Positions 44,026 to 53,450 of a stretch of DNA of 64,000 bases are shown here, piece after piece (within the stretch, counting starts at the first letter, position 1; each line of letters opens with the position of its first letter). The DNA is from Celeribacter indicus (GTDB taxonomy: Bacteria > Pseudomonadota > Alphaproteobacteria > Rhodobacterales > Rhodobacteraceae). Where the stretch lies: assembly GCF_000819565.1 (NCBI RefSeq), contig NZ_CP004393.1, forward strand, positions 3,348,001 through 3,412,000. Reading direction: 5' to 3'. Both the position numbers and the translations under genes were made by a program. The notes under the pieces are model-generated. The model was not told where the DNA came from and searched no databases. It was given only the letters and a program-made list of their open reading frames with translations.

Positions 44026-45336
44026 ATGCCGCACGACAGTTCGCCCAACGCCCCCCTTCGCCTCGGGATCGCGGGCCTTGGCACCGTCGGCACGGGGGTG
44101 ATCAAGATCGTCCAGCGCAAGGCGAACCTGATCGCCCGGCGCAGCGGACGCCCGGTGGTGATCACCGCCGTCTCTGCCCGCTCGCGCGACAAGGACCGCG
44201 GTATCGACATCTCGAAATACGCCTGGGAGGACGATCCCGTCGCCCTCGCCCTGCGCGAGGACGTCGATCTCTTCGTCGAACTCATGGGCGGCCCCGACGG
44301 ACCGGCGAAGGCCGCGACCGAGGCCGCGCTCGCCGCCGGAAAGGACGTCGTGACCGCCAACAAGGCGATGCTCGCCCATCACGGGCAGGACCTCGCGCTG
44401 CGGGCCGAGGCGAAGGGGGCGGTGCTGCGCTTCGAGGCGGCGGTCGCCGGCGGCATCCCGGTGATCAAGGCGCTGACCGAGGGTCTCGCGGGCAACCGCA
44501 TCGAGCGGATCGTGGGCGTGATGAACGGCACCTGCAACTACATCCTGACGCGGATGGAGAACGAGGGCCTTCCCTATGACGAGGTCTTCGCCGCGGCCAA
44601 GGCGCTCGGCTATCTCGAGGCCGATCCCACCCTCGACGTGGGCGGCATCGACGCCGGCCACAAGCTCTCGCTGCTCGCCGCCATCGGCTTCGGCACGCAG
44701 GTCGATTTCGAGAACATGGTGCTCGAGGGCATCGAACGGATCACCATCGAGGATATCCGCCATGCCGCCGACATGGGCTATCGCATCAAGCTCCTGGGCG
44801 TCGCGCAGATGACCGGCCGCGGGCTGGAACAGCGCATGACGCCCTGCCTCGTGCCCTGCCTCTCGCCGCTCGGACAGCTCGAGAACGCGACGAACATGGT
44901 CGTGCTCGAAGGCGACGAGGTCGGGCAGATCGTGCTGCGCGGCGCCGGCGCGGGCGAAGGACCGACCGCCTCCGCCGTGATGTCCGACGTGCTCGACATC
45001 GCCCGCGGCATCCGCATCCCGACCTTCGGCGTCCCCGCCGTCACGCTCGAGAAGGCGACCCCCGCCGTCGCGGCGACGCCCGCGCCCTATTACCTGCGCA
45101 TGTCGCTTCTGGACAAGCCCGGCGCGCTGGCGAAGATCGCCGCGGCCCTGGGCGATGCCGGCGTCTCCATCGACCGGATGCGGCAATACGGGCAGGATGC
45201 CAATCCCGATGTCGCGCCCGTGCTGATCGTCACCGATGCGACCTCGCGCGCCTCGCTCGACGCCGCGCTCGAGGGCATGGCGCAGGCCTCCGTCCTCGCC
45301 TCCGAACCGGTCGCGATCCGCATCGAACAGGTCTGA
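44026..45336 (+). CDS. hom: Homoserine dehydrogenase
   Basis: 436 residues from ATG 44026. The N-terminal Rossmann motif LGIAGLGTVGTGVIKIV lies at ~10-26. The catalytic domain includes AAVAGGIPVIKALTEGLAGNRIERIVGVMNGTCNYILTRME (~133-175), with the conserved Lys/Asp region further on. A C-terminal ACT domain (PYYLRMSLLDKPGALAKIAAALGDAGVSIDRMRQYGQ) gives threonine feedback regulation. It reduces aspartate semialdehyde in the Thr/Met/Ile branch. It is followed by glpX after 177 bp. Confidence 0.96.
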   Translation: MPHDSSPNAPLRLGIAGLGTVGTGVIKIVQRKANLIARRSGRPVVITAVSARSRDKDRGIDISKYAWEDDPVALALREDVDLFVELMGGPDGPAKAATEAALAAGKDVVTANKAMLAHHGQDLALRAEAKGAVLRFEAAVAGGIPVIKALTEGLAGNRIERIVGVMNGTCNYILTRMENEGLPYDEVFAAAKALGYLEADPTLDVGGIDAGHKLSLLAAIGFGTQVDFENMVLEGIERITIEDIRHAADMGYRIKLLGVAQMTGRGLEQRMTPCLVPCLSPLGQLENATNMVVLEGDEVGQIVLRGAGAGEGPTASAVMSDVLDIARGIRIPTFGVPAVTLEKATPAVAATPAPYYLRMSLLDKPGALAKIAAALGDAGVSIDRMRQYGQDANPDVAPVLIVTDATSRASLDAALEGMAQASVLASEPVAIRIEQV

Positions 45337-45513
45337 ACCGCCCGCCGCCAACCGGGGCGGTGACACGGGAACGTCATGCGATATCATGCCGGTAGCGCAA
45401 ACACCTGCCATGTTAGCGCTGCCTTCCCCGCGCCCACTTGCCGCGCGGGGAGACATGTGGTCTGGATCGGGCAGCAAGAAGAACCGGCTGCGCCGAAAAG
45501 GAATCCCCTGCCC

Positions 45514-46500
45514 ATGTCCGATCCCAAGATGAACACCGTCGCGTTTTACGACCGCATGCTGTCCCTCGGCCTCGCCCGCGTCGCGGAACAGGCCGCCATC
45601 GCATCCGCCGACCACGTCGGCCATGGCAACGAGAAGGCCGCCGATCAGGCCGCGGTGAACGCGATGCGCGACCAGCTCAACCAGCTCGACATCCAGGGCG
45701 TCGTGGTGATCGGCGAGGGCGAGCGCGACGAGGCGCCGATGCTCTACATCGGCGAGAATGTCGGCACCGGCAACGGCCCCGCCGTCGACATCGCCCTCGA
45801 TCCGCTCGAGGGCACGACCCTCACCGCCAAGGACATGCCGAACGCGCTCACCGTGATCGCCATGGCGCCGCGGGGCACGCTGCTGCATGCCCCCGACGTC
45901 TACATGGAGAAGCTCGCCATCGGGCCGGGCTATCCGAAGGACGTCGTCTCCCTCGACATGACCCCGACCGAACGTGTCGAGGCGCTGGCCAAGGCCAAGG
46001 GCGTGACCCCGAAGGACATCACCCTCTGCGTGCTCGAGCGCCCGCGCCACGAGGACATGATCGCCGAGCTGCGCGCCACCGGTGCCGCGATCCGTCTCAT
46101 CACCGACGGCGATGTCGCGGGCGTGATCCACTGCGCCGAAGCCTCCACCGGCATCGACATGTACATGGGGTCCGGCGGTGCGCCCGAGGGCGTTCTCGCG
46201 GCCTCCGCCCTCAAGTGCATGGGCGGCCAGATGTGGGGCAAGCTCCTGTTCCGCAACGACGACGAACGCGGCCGCGCGGCGAAGGCCGGCATCACCGACC
46301 TCGACAAGATCTATTCCCGCGACGAACTCGTGACCTCCGACGTGATCTTTGCCGCGACCGGCGTCACCAACGGCTCCATCGTCCAGGGGCTCAAGCGCGA
46401 ACCCGGCTACCTGACCACGGAAACGATCCTCATGCGCTCGAAGACCGGCTCGATCCGCCGCATGACCTACCGCAACCCGGTCAAGCGCAAGAGGGACTGA
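45514..46500 (+). CDS. glpX: Class II fructose-1,6-bisphosphatase GlpX
   Basis: 328 residues from ATG 45514, with GAAAAGGAA upstream. Metal-binding motifs are visible: VVVIGEGERDEAPMLYIGENVGTG (~65-88) and DIALDPLEGTTLTA (~93-106). It removes the C1 phosphate in gluconeogenesis. The remainder keeps family signatures such as MGSGGAPEGVLAASALKCMGGQMWGKL. It is followed 91 bp later by recJ in the same direction. Confidence 0.95.
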   Translation: MSDPKMNTVAFYDRMLSLGLARVAEQAAIASADHVGHGNEKAADQAAVNAMRDQLNQLDIQGVVVIGEGERDEAPMLYIGENVGTGNGPAVDIALDPLEGTTLTAKDMPNALTVIAMAPRGTLLHAPDVYMEKLAIGPGYPKDVVSLDMTPTERVEALAKAKGVTPKDITLCVLERPRHEDMIAELRATGAAIRLITDGDVAGVIHCAEASTGIDMYMGSGGAPEGVLAASALKCMGGQMWGKLLFRNDDERGRAAKAGITDLDKIYSRDELVTSDVIFAATGVTNGSIVQGLKREPGYLTTETILMRSKTGSIRRMTYRNPVKRKRD

Positions 46501-46591
46501 CGACCGCGCCGCCGGCCCGGCCGGGCGATCCTTTGCGGCCGCCCGTCAGCGGACGTTGCATCCGCCGGCGGCATGACGGATACAGAGGGCC

Positions 46592-48337
46592 ATGAGCGAT
46601 TTCCTGAACGTCTCCACCTCCCTCACCGGGCGCCGCTGGGTCGGGCCGACGGCGGACCACGACCGCCACGCGGAACTCCTGACGCAGCGCACCGCCCTGC
46701 CCCTGCCGCTGTGCCAGACCCTCGCGCGGCGCGGCATTTCCCCCGAGGAGGCGGAGCGTTTCCTCGCGCCGAAACTGAAGGACCTGCTGCCTGATCCGCG
46801 GGGCCTCAAGGACATGGAGGCGGCCGCCGGCCGCTTCCTCGCGGCGGTGAAGCGCGGCGAGAGGATCGCGGTCTTTGCCGATTACGACGTGGATGGCGGC
46901 AGTTCGGCGGCGCTCCTGCTCACCTGGCTGCGGCAGATGGGACGGCGCGCGACGCTCTATATCCCCGACCGGATCGACGAAGGCTACGGCCCCAACGACG
47001 CGGCGATGGCCGCCCTCGCCCGCGATCACGACCTGATCGTCTGCGTCGATTGCGGCACGCTCAGCCACGGTCCGATCGCCGCGGCGAAGGGCGCGGATGT
47101 GATCGTTCTCGATCACCATCTCGGGGCGGAGACCCTGCCGGACTGCGCGGCGGTGGTCAATCCGAACCGCCAGGACGAAAGCGGCGAGCTCGCCCATCTC
47201 TGCGCCGCCACCGTCGTCTTCCTGATGCTCGTCGAGGTGAACCGCCGGATGCGGGCCGAGGGCACGACCGGTCCCGACCTCATGGCGATGCTCGATCTCG
47301 TCGCCCTCGCCACCGTCGCCGACGTCGCCCCGCTCATCGGCGTCAACCGCGCGCTGGTGCGCCAGGGGCTGAAGGTGATGGCCCGGCGCGAGCGCATCGG
47401 ACTGCGCGCGCTGGCCGATGTCGCCCGGATGGACAGCGCGCCCACCTCGTATTCCCTGGGCTTCCTGCTCGGTCCCCGGATCAACGCGGGCGGCCGGATC
47501 GGTGCCGCGGATCTGGGGGCGCGGCTCCTGGCCACAGACGATCCCGCCGAGGCGCAGGCGCTCGCCGAACGGCTCGACGCGCTCAATTCCGAACGGCGGG
47601 AGATCGAGACCATGGTCCGCGCCGATGCGCTGGCGCAGGCGGAGACGCGGGGCCTCGAGACGCCGCTCGTCTGGGCGGCGGGCGATGGCTGGCATCCCGG
47701 CGTCGTCGGCATCGTCGCCTCGCGGCTGAAGGAGGCGACCAACCGCCCGGCCATCGTCATCGGTTTCGATGCCGAGGGCATCGGCAAGGGCTCGGGGCGG
47801 TCCGTCTCCGGCGTCGACCTGGGCGCCTCGATCCAGCGGCTCGCGCAGGAGGGCCTGCTCCTGAAGGGCGGCGGGCACAAGATGGCCGCGGGCCTCACCC
47901 TGCGGCGCGACATGCTCGAGCCGGCGATGGCGCGTCTCTCCGATCTTCTGGCGAAACAGGGCGCGGGCGCGGCGGGGCCGGCCGATCTCATGCTCGACGG
48001 GATGCTGATGCCCGGCGCCGCCTCGCTCGATCTCGTCGCCCGGCTCGATGCCGCCGGCCCCTATGGCGCCTCCGCCCCCGCACCGCGCTTCGCCTTCTGC
48101 GACTGCGCGATCCATTTCGCCCGCCGGATCGGCGAGAGCCATCTCAAGATCAGCTTTTCCGATGGGATCGGTCCGCGGCTCGAGGCGATTGCCTTCGGCG
48201 CCTACGACACCCCCCTCGGCGCCGGGCTCGAAGGCCATGGCGGCGCACGCTTCCACCTCGCCGGCCGGCTCGAACTCAACAGCTGGGGCGGCCGTCAATC
48301 GGTGCAATTGCGCCTCGAGGACGCCGCCCCGGCATGA
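46592..48337 (+). CDS. recJ: Single-stranded-DNA-specific exonuclease RecJ
   Basis: 581 residues. The DHH-family motifs are present: IAVFADYDVDGGSSAALLLTW (~90-110), VDCGTLSHG (~151), VIVLDHHLGAETLPDCAAVVNPN (~171-193) and the DHHA1 domain with GGGHKMAAGLTLRR (~429). A C-terminal OB-like domain follows. It digests ssDNA 5'-3' in RecF repair and mismatch repair. The length is normal. Confidence 0.95.
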   Translation: MSDFLNVSTSLTGRRWVGPTADHDRHAELLTQRTALPLPLCQTLARRGISPEEAERFLAPKLKDLLPDPRGLKDMEAAAGRFLAAVKRGERIAVFADYDVDGGSSAALLLTWLRQMGRRATLYIPDRIDEGYGPNDAAMAALARDHDLIVCVDCGTLSHGPIAAAKGADVIVLDHHLGAETLPDCAAVVNPNRQDESGELAHLCAATVVFLMLVEVNRRMRAEGTTGPDLMAMLDLVALATVADVAPLIGVNRALVRQGLKVMARRERIGLRALADVARMDSAPTSYSLGFLLGPRINAGGRIGAADLGARLLATDDPAEAQALAERLDALNSERREIETMVRADALAQAETRGLETPLVWAAGDGWHPGVVGIVASRLKEATNRPAIVIGFDAEGIGKGSGRSVSGVDLGASIQRLAQEGLLLKGGGHKMAAGLTLRRDMLEPAMARLSDLLAKQGAGAAGPADLMLDGMLMPGAASLDLVARLDAAGPYGASAPAPRFAFCDCAIHFARRIGESHLKISFSDGIGPRLEAIAFGAYDTPLGAGLEGHGGARFHLAGRLELNSWGGRQSVQLRLEDAAPA

Positions 48338-48397
48338 CCGCAGACCGGCGCCGGAAGGCCGCCCCGCAAAAAACGTCACGAAGGTGCAGAATCCCCC

Positions 48398-48425
48398 TTG
48401 CACCCCGCCCGCGCATTTCCTAAAA
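48398..48425 (+). promoter_or_regulatory. tRNA-Glu promoter (copy 1)
   Basis: TTGCAC (48398-48403) and CTAAAA (48420-48425), separated by 16 bp, with the tRNA starting 20 bp downstream of the -10. The second tRNA-Glu copy has the same layout, TTGCGC-16-ATACAA at 54798-54825. Confidence 0.7.
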
Positions 48426-48523
48426 GCCGCCTCACGCCAAGCGCGGCCCGTTCGTCTATCGGTTAGGACGCCAGGTTTTCAACCTGGAAAGAGGGGTTCG
48501 ATTCCCCTACGGGCTGCCATTTC
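48424..48523 (+). repeat. 100-bp exact direct repeat, copy 1 (tRNA-Glu plus 21 bp upstream)
   Basis: 48424-48523 is identical to 54824-54923: the whole tRNA-Glu gene plus 21 bp before and 4 bp after it. The repeats, in the same orientation, are 6.4 kb apart and flank the opgGHC glucan genes, so homologous recombination between them could delete or duplicate the segment. Confidence 0.9.
48445..48519 (+). tRNA. tRNA-Glu (TTC), copy 1
   Basis: 75-nt cloverleaf with encoded CCA: acceptor GGCCCGT/ACGGGCT (G1:U72), D arm, anticodon stem CCAGG/CCTGG with loop TTTTCAA (anticodon TTC), T arm AGGGG-TTCGATT-CCCCT, discriminator G. Identical to the copy at 54845-54919. Confidence 0.97.
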
Positions 48524-48621
48524 TCCCCGACAGTCTCCGCGACCCGCGCCCCTGCGGAATCCCCGCGCCGTCGAAGGCCGTGCCGGGAAGACCCCCGCGT
48601 CGGTGCCGGATCGGCAGAAAT

Positions 48622-49509
48622 ATGACACCCGCGAAACACGGGGGCTTCTTTCCGGCGAAGGACTTCCTATATCCGCAGGCATCCCTTCCGCCTGCGAGTG
48701 ACCCGCCCTTGCCCCGCGATACCACGATCCCAGACCCCGAGGCCGCGCTGCGGCGGTTCGTCCGCGACAGATTCGGTCCGCGCGGCACGCTCAGGCTGCA
48801 TCGCGCCGCCTTCGGCCTCGATCTGTTGCGCGCCCCGGTGAACGTGCTCCTGGCGCCGGTGTTCCTGATCGTGCGACTTCTTGCGCTGCTCGCCTCCCGG
48901 CTGCGGGCGCGGCGCATCGCGGCATGGCTCGGCGCGCGGCGCGTGTTTCTCGAGACCGACATGGCGCGCGAGGTCGCACGCTCCGTCACCGCCTTTCTCG
49001 AGACCGACGGCCCGCAGGTGCCCACGGCCATCCGCCACCGCGCGGTCGAGGACTATGTCGGCGTGCGTGGCGCGGTGGCGGAAATCACCACGACGCTCCT
49101 CGTCCTGCTCGCGGGCGCGCTGCTGTTCCACACCGCCACGCCCGGCATCCTCTCCCTCGTCGCCCCGGTCTCGGAACTGCGCGCCCATGCGCTCGCGGTG
49201 GAGAATTTCCCCCTCGGCCGCGGGCTCGGACGGGTCTATTACAGCGTCTTCCCGACCGCCCTGCCCCTCTGGCAGGGCGTCGTGACCGGCGTGCTCCTCG
49301 CGATGGCCGCCTCGGTCGTGACCACATTCGCCGGCCTCATCGCCGATCCCGTCCAGGTCGCGACCGGCGTCCACCGGCGGCGGCTGCGCCGCCTGATCGA
49401 CCGGATCGCGGCGGAGCGCGAGGCCGGTCTCGCGCGGGAACATGTTGCCGCACGGGCCGCGGACCTGTCCGACCTCGCGGTCAATCTCTGGCGGCTGCTG
49501 CGCGGATGA
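48622..49509 (+). CDS. Uncharacterised membrane protein (DUF6635-like)
   Basis: 295 residues from the ATG at 48622, but no good ribosome-binding site is present there. A TTG at 48709 (giving MPRDTTIPDPEAALRRFVRD) is an alternative, and the homologous part appears to begin around EAALRRFVRDRFGPRGTLRLHRAAFGLDLLRAPVNVLLAPVFLIVRL. Four hydrophobic stretches (about 48-66, 138-157, 205-222 counted from the downstream start) suggest an integral membrane protein. I associate it with the DUF6635 family of Rhodobacterales; function unknown. Confidence 0.65.
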   Translation: MTPAKHGGFFPAKDFLYPQASLPPASDPPLPRDTTIPDPEAALRRFVRDRFGPRGTLRLHRAAFGLDLLRAPVNVLLAPVFLIVRLLALLASRLRARRIAAWLGARRVFLETDMAREVARSVTAFLETDGPQVPTAIRHRAVEDYVGVRGAVAEITTTLLVLLAGALLFHTATPGILSLVAPVSELRAHALAVENFPLGRGLGRVYYSVFPTALPLWQGVVTGVLLAMAASVVTTFAGLIADPVQVATGVHRRRLRRLIDRIAAEREAGLAREHVAARAADLSDLAVNLWRLLRG

Positions 49510-49762
49510 GACACATCCTGACGACGCCGAAATGCCGCCCGGACGGGCGAGTGCCGCACCGCGGAGCCCCGGCCCCGGCGCGGCGCGCGAAAAATCCCGC
49601 TTGCCCGTCCGAAGAATCTGGTAGAAACGCTTGGTATGTCGGAAGAAATCCTCCGATCGTGAGCAGCTTTCTGCCACGCAGGGGGTTTTCCGGCTTTTCT
49701 TGCTGCAACGCATCAGAACTCCTGTCTTAACTACGCTGAACAGGTACTTATGGAGTGAAGGT

Positions 49763-51442
49763 TTGACGATCGCTACAGGCCCCGCCGCATCCGATTCGCC
49801 CAACGCCACACTGTCGCCCGACAATCCGCGCCGCCGCCGTTTCCTCGCTTCACTCGCAAGCGGGGTGGCCGCGTCGGCGGTGCTGTCGCCTTTCGCGATC
49901 GCCGCGCAGGACAATCCCGAACCGGCAGACACGCCCGCCCCCCCGCCCGAGGCACAGCCCGAGCCCGAACCGGCCCCGCCGCCGCCCTTCAGCTTCGATG
50001 CGCTCACCGAGCGCATGCGCGAGGCGGCGGCCCAGCCGTGGCGCGAGGCGGGCGCGGTCAGCGGCTTCCTCGCGGATCTCGACTACGACGCCTACCAGCG
50101 CATCCGCTTCAACCCCGACCATGCCCGCTGGCAGGAGGACGGCCAGGAATTCCGCCTGCACGCCTTCCATCTCGGCTGGCTCTTCGAGCAGCCGGTCCAC
50201 ATCCATGAAATCGTGGACGGTCAGGAAGTTGCGATGGATTTCTCCACCTCCGATTTCCTCTATGGCGGCAATGTCGGCGACAACATCCCGGCCGACGCGA
50301 CCATGCCGGGCGTCGCGGGCTTCCGCCTGCACACGCCGCTCAACCGGGCCGACATCTTCGACGAGCTGGTCGTCTTCCTCGGCGCGAGCTATTTCCGCGC
50401 GCTCGGACGCGGCAATGTCTACGGCCTCTCCGCCCGCGGGCTTGCGGTGAACACGGCGATGAACGGCAGCGAGGAATTCCCGCGCTTCACCGATTTCTGG
50501 ATCGAGCACCCGCAACCGGGGCAGACGACCGCGGTGATCTATGCCGCGCTCGACAGCCGCTCGGTGACCGGTGCCTACCGCTTCTACATCACGCCGGGAG
50601 AAACCACCGTCATGGAGGTGACCGCCCGGCTCTTCGTGCGCGAGGATGCAAGCCAGATCGGCATCGCGCCGCTCACCTCCATGTATCTCTTCGGCGGCGC
50701 CGATCCGCGCGGCTTCGACGATTTCCGCTCCTCCGTGCACGACAGCGAATATCTCGTGCTCAACACGCGCTCGGGCGACACCTTCCTGCGGGCGCTCAAC
50801 AACCCGCCGCGCCTTGCAAGCTCCTATCTCGGGGCGGAAAACCCGGTCTCCTTCGGACTGGTCCAGCGCCGGCGCGATTTCGACGCCTATCTCGACGCGC
50901 AGGCGCATTACGAACGCCGGCCCTCGCTGATGGTCGAACCGCTGGGCGACTGGGGCAAGGGCTCCGTGCGCCTCGTGGAAATCCCCTCGAAGCTCGAGGG
51001 CAACGACAACATCGTCGCCTTCTGGGTGCCAGAGGGCGAGATGAAGAAGGGCGATGCCCATGAGTTCGCCTATCGCATGCACTGGGGCATGAACACGCCC
51101 GGCGACCGCAGTCCCGCGCGCGCGCGTATCGTGCGCACCCGCGTCGGGGAAGGCGGCGTCGCGGGGGTCGAACAGAAGACCGATGAGCGGAAATTCGTCA
51201 TTGATTTCCGCGGCGGGCTTTTGTCGGAACTTTCCGCAGAGGGCGACGTTGAAGCCCAGGTTAGCGCCGTGCGGGGAGAGATCTCCGATGCGGTCGTCAG
51301 CAAGATCAGCGGCACCGACATCTGGCGGCTGGTGATCGAAGCGAAAGGCGATCCGGGCACGGTCGTGGAACTGAAGGCATCCCTGGCGGGGTATGGACAG
51401 ACTTTGACGGAAACATGGCTCTACCAGTGGGTGAGGGAATGA
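49763..51442 (+). CDS. opgG: Periplasmic glucan biosynthesis protein OpgG (MdoG)
   Basis: 559 residues from TTG 49763, chosen for the upstream TGGAG spaced 7 nt away and for the following Tat-type signal RRRRFLASLASGVAASAVLSPF. A Pro/Ala-rich linker then leads to the MdoG domain (FSFDALTERMREAAAQPWREAG...). OpgG is needed for branching or assembly of osmoregulated periplasmic glucans. The C-terminal Ig-like domain runs to the end (...GQTLTETWLYQWVRE). Its stop overlaps a 58-residue gene by 4 bp (ATGA). The 253-bp gap upstream contains no gene. Confidence 0.92.
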   Translation: MTIATGPAASDSPNATLSPDNPRRRRFLASLASGVAASAVLSPFAIAAQDNPEPADTPAPPPEAQPEPEPAPPPPFSFDALTERMREAAAQPWREAGAVSGFLADLDYDAYQRIRFNPDHARWQEDGQEFRLHAFHLGWLFEQPVHIHEIVDGQEVAMDFSTSDFLYGGNVGDNIPADATMPGVAGFRLHTPLNRADIFDELVVFLGASYFRALGRGNVYGLSARGLAVNTAMNGSEEFPRFTDFWIEHPQPGQTTAVIYAALDSRSVTGAYRFYITPGETTVMEVTARLFVREDASQIGIAPLTSMYLFGGADPRGFDDFRSSVHDSEYLVLNTRSGDTFLRALNNPPRLASSYLGAENPVSFGLVQRRRDFDAYLDAQAHYERRPSLMVEPLGDWGKGSVRLVEIPSKLEGNDNIVAFWVPEGEMKKGDAHEFAYRMHWGMNTPGDRSPARARIVRTRVGEGGVAGVEQKTDERKFVIDFRGGLLSELSAEGDVEAQVSAVRGEISDAVVSKISGTDIWRLVIEAKGDPGTVVELKASLAGYGQTLTETWLYQWVRE

Positions 51443-51615
51443 TCTCGGAACCGAAACACATGAACGCACCGACTGACACACTGATCGAAGACTCCCCGCA
51501 ATGGGCGCCTCCCGAGGCGCCTCTCGACATGCCCGAGCAGGCGCTCGAGCGCCGGGAGGCCAGGTTTGAGCTTTCCCGGCTGCTGCGGCTGTTCATGCCC
51601 GGCAAGCCGGTCTGA
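51439..51615 (+). CDS. 58-residue protein between opgG and opgH
   Basis: MISEPKHMNAPTDTLIEDSPQWAPPEAPLDMPEQALERREARFELSRLLRLFMPGKPV, coupled to opgG through ATGA and ending 23 bp before opgH. It has no membrane segment. The APPEAPLDMPEQ stretch recalls the cytoplasmic N-terminus of some OpgH proteins, so it may be a separated N-terminal piece of that enzyme or a small Opg accessory protein. I cannot decide between these. Confidence 0.6.
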   Translation: MISEPKHMNAPTDTLIEDSPQWAPPEAPLDMPEQALERREARFELSRLLRLFMPGKPV

Positions 51616-51638
51616 ACACGGAAGGATCGAAGGTCGTC

Positions 51639-53450
51639 ATGTCGCCCCTCCAACGCACGGCGCTCGCGCCAGATCGCAGGACACGGCTGCTTCGCGCACT
51701 GGCTCTCGCCTTTGCGGCACTGGCGGCCGTGACCGCCTCGACCCTCCTCGCCGAGGCGGCGATCCAGGACGGAACGGTCATCTGGGACGTGGTGCGCATC
51801 GCGCTCATCCTCATCACGACCGCCTGGCTCGCCTGGGGCGCGACCCTGTCCTTCGTCGGGCTTGCCTGGTCCTCGCGCAAGACGCCCGCCATCCCCGACC
51901 TGCAATCGCCGGCGCCGCGCGTCGTGGTGCTCGTGCCGATCTGCAACGAGGATCCGGTCGCGACCTTCGCGCGCATCGCGGCGATGGACCGCTCGATCCG
52001 CGCGGCGGATTTCGCCGCCGATATCGCGATCCTCTCCGACACCCGCGACGACATGGCCGCGCATCGGGAGCGCCAGACCTATCTGCGCCTCCTGAAGGAG
52101 ACGGAGGGAGAGGGCCGCATCTTCTACCGCCGCCGGTCGGACAATCGCGGACGCAAGGCGGGCAATATCGAGGATTTCATCCGCCGCTCCGGCGGCGCCT
52201 ACGATTTCGCGCTGATCCTCGACGCCGACAGCCTGATGGAAGGGCAGACCATCCGCGAAATGGCCGCAAAGATGCAGGCCGATCCGCAGATGGGCCTGTT
52301 GCAGACCCTGCCGAAGATCATCGGCGCGCAGTCCTTCTTCGGCCGCGCCATGCAATTCGCGGCCTCCTTCCACAGCCCCGTCTTCACCCGCGGCCTCGCC
52401 CGGCTCCAGGGCAACACCGGCCCGTTCTGGGGCCATAACGCGATGGTGCGGGTCAGGGCCTTCGCCGAAAGCTGCTGTCTGCCCGAACTCTCCGGCCCGC
52501 CGCCCTTCGGCGGCCATATCCTGAGCCACGACTATGTCGAGGCCGCGCTCCTCGCCCGCGCGGGCTGGCGCGTGCAGGTTGACTACACGATCGGCGGCTC
52601 CTACGAGGAAGGCCCGGAGAACATCCTGTCCTATGCCAAGCGCGACCGCCGCTGGTGCCAGGGCAACCTGCAACATTCCCGCCTCCTCCTCGGACCGGGA
52701 TTCGCGGGCTGGTCACGCTTCGTGTTCCTCCAGGGCATCTTCGCCTATCTCGTCTCGCTGCTCTGGGCCGCCTTCCTCGTCACCTCCGTGCTCTCCACGA
52801 TCCTCGCACCGGTGCCGAACTACTTCCCCGAGCCGCACATGCTCTTCCCGGTCTTCCCCGACGACCGGACCAAGGAGATCACCGCGCTCATCGTCGGCAT
52901 CATGGGCCTTCTCATCCTGCCGAAATTCGCGATCCTCTACGAGGCCGCGCGCACCCGCCGCACCGCCGGCTTCGGCGGCGCGATCCGGGCATTCTTCTCC
53001 GTGCTCACGGAGATCCTGCTGTCCTCGCTGATCGCATCGCTGATGCTCATGTACCAGACCCGCGCCGTGCTTCAGGTGCTCGCCGGGCGCGACGGCGGCT
53101 GGCCGGCCAACCAGCGCGGCGAAGGCAAGCTGACCCTCGCCCAGGGCTTCCGCGCCGGCCTGTGGATCATGCTCACCGGCGGCGCGACGCTCGCCATCGT
53201 CGCGCGGATCGCGCCGGACCTGACGCCATGGCTGCTGCCGGTGAGCCTGCCCATGCTCGCCGCCCCCTTCCTCATCGCCTGGACCTCGCGGCCGCTGACG
53301 CACAAGCTCTTCACCGTTCCCGAGGAGGGCGCGCCCTCCCCCGTGATCGTGACCTGCCGCGAGATCCACCGCCGCTGGTGTGCCGAGAGCACTCCGCCGC
53401 GGTCCGACACCGCCCCGCAAACGACGGAGGCTGCCAATGTCACGGCATGA
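51639..53450 (+). CDS. opgH: Glucans biosynthesis glucosyltransferase OpgH (MdoH)
   Basis: 603 residues. It is a membrane GT2 enzyme that makes the glucan backbone from UDP-glucose. Helices flank the catalytic domain. The GT2 elements are VVVLVPICNEDPVATFARIAAM (~88), DRDD/DADSLM (LILDADSLMEGQTIREMA, ~194), NTGPFWGHNAMVR and the RRWCQGN (Q/RxxRW) motif (~329), followed by four or more C-terminal helices. It lacks the longer N-terminal cytoplasmic region of E. coli OpgH (847 residues). The opgC gene overlaps its end by 14 bp. Confidence 0.94.
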   Translation: MSPLQRTALAPDRRTRLLRALALAFAALAAVTASTLLAEAAIQDGTVIWDVVRIALILITTAWLAWGATLSFVGLAWSSRKTPAIPDLQSPAPRVVVLVPICNEDPVATFARIAAMDRSIRAADFAADIAILSDTRDDMAAHRERQTYLRLLKETEGEGRIFYRRRSDNRGRKAGNIEDFIRRSGGAYDFALILDADSLMEGQTIREMAAKMQADPQMGLLQTLPKIIGAQSFFGRAMQFAASFHSPVFTRGLARLQGNTGPFWGHNAMVRVRAFAESCCLPELSGPPPFGGHILSHDYVEAALLARAGWRVQVDYTIGGSYEEGPENILSYAKRDRRWCQGNLQHSRLLLGPGFAGWSRFVFLQGIFAYLVSLLWAAFLVTSVLSTILAPVPNYFPEPHMLFPVFPDDRTKEITALIVGIMGLLILPKFAILYEAARTRRTAGFGGAIRAFFSVLTEILLSSLIASLMLMYQTRAVLQVLAGRDGGWPANQRGEGKLTLAQGFRAGLWIMLTGGATLAIVARIAPDLTPWLLPVSLPMLAAPFLIAWTSRPLTHKLFTVPEEGAPSPVIVTCREIHRRWCAESTPPRSDTAPQTTEAANVTA

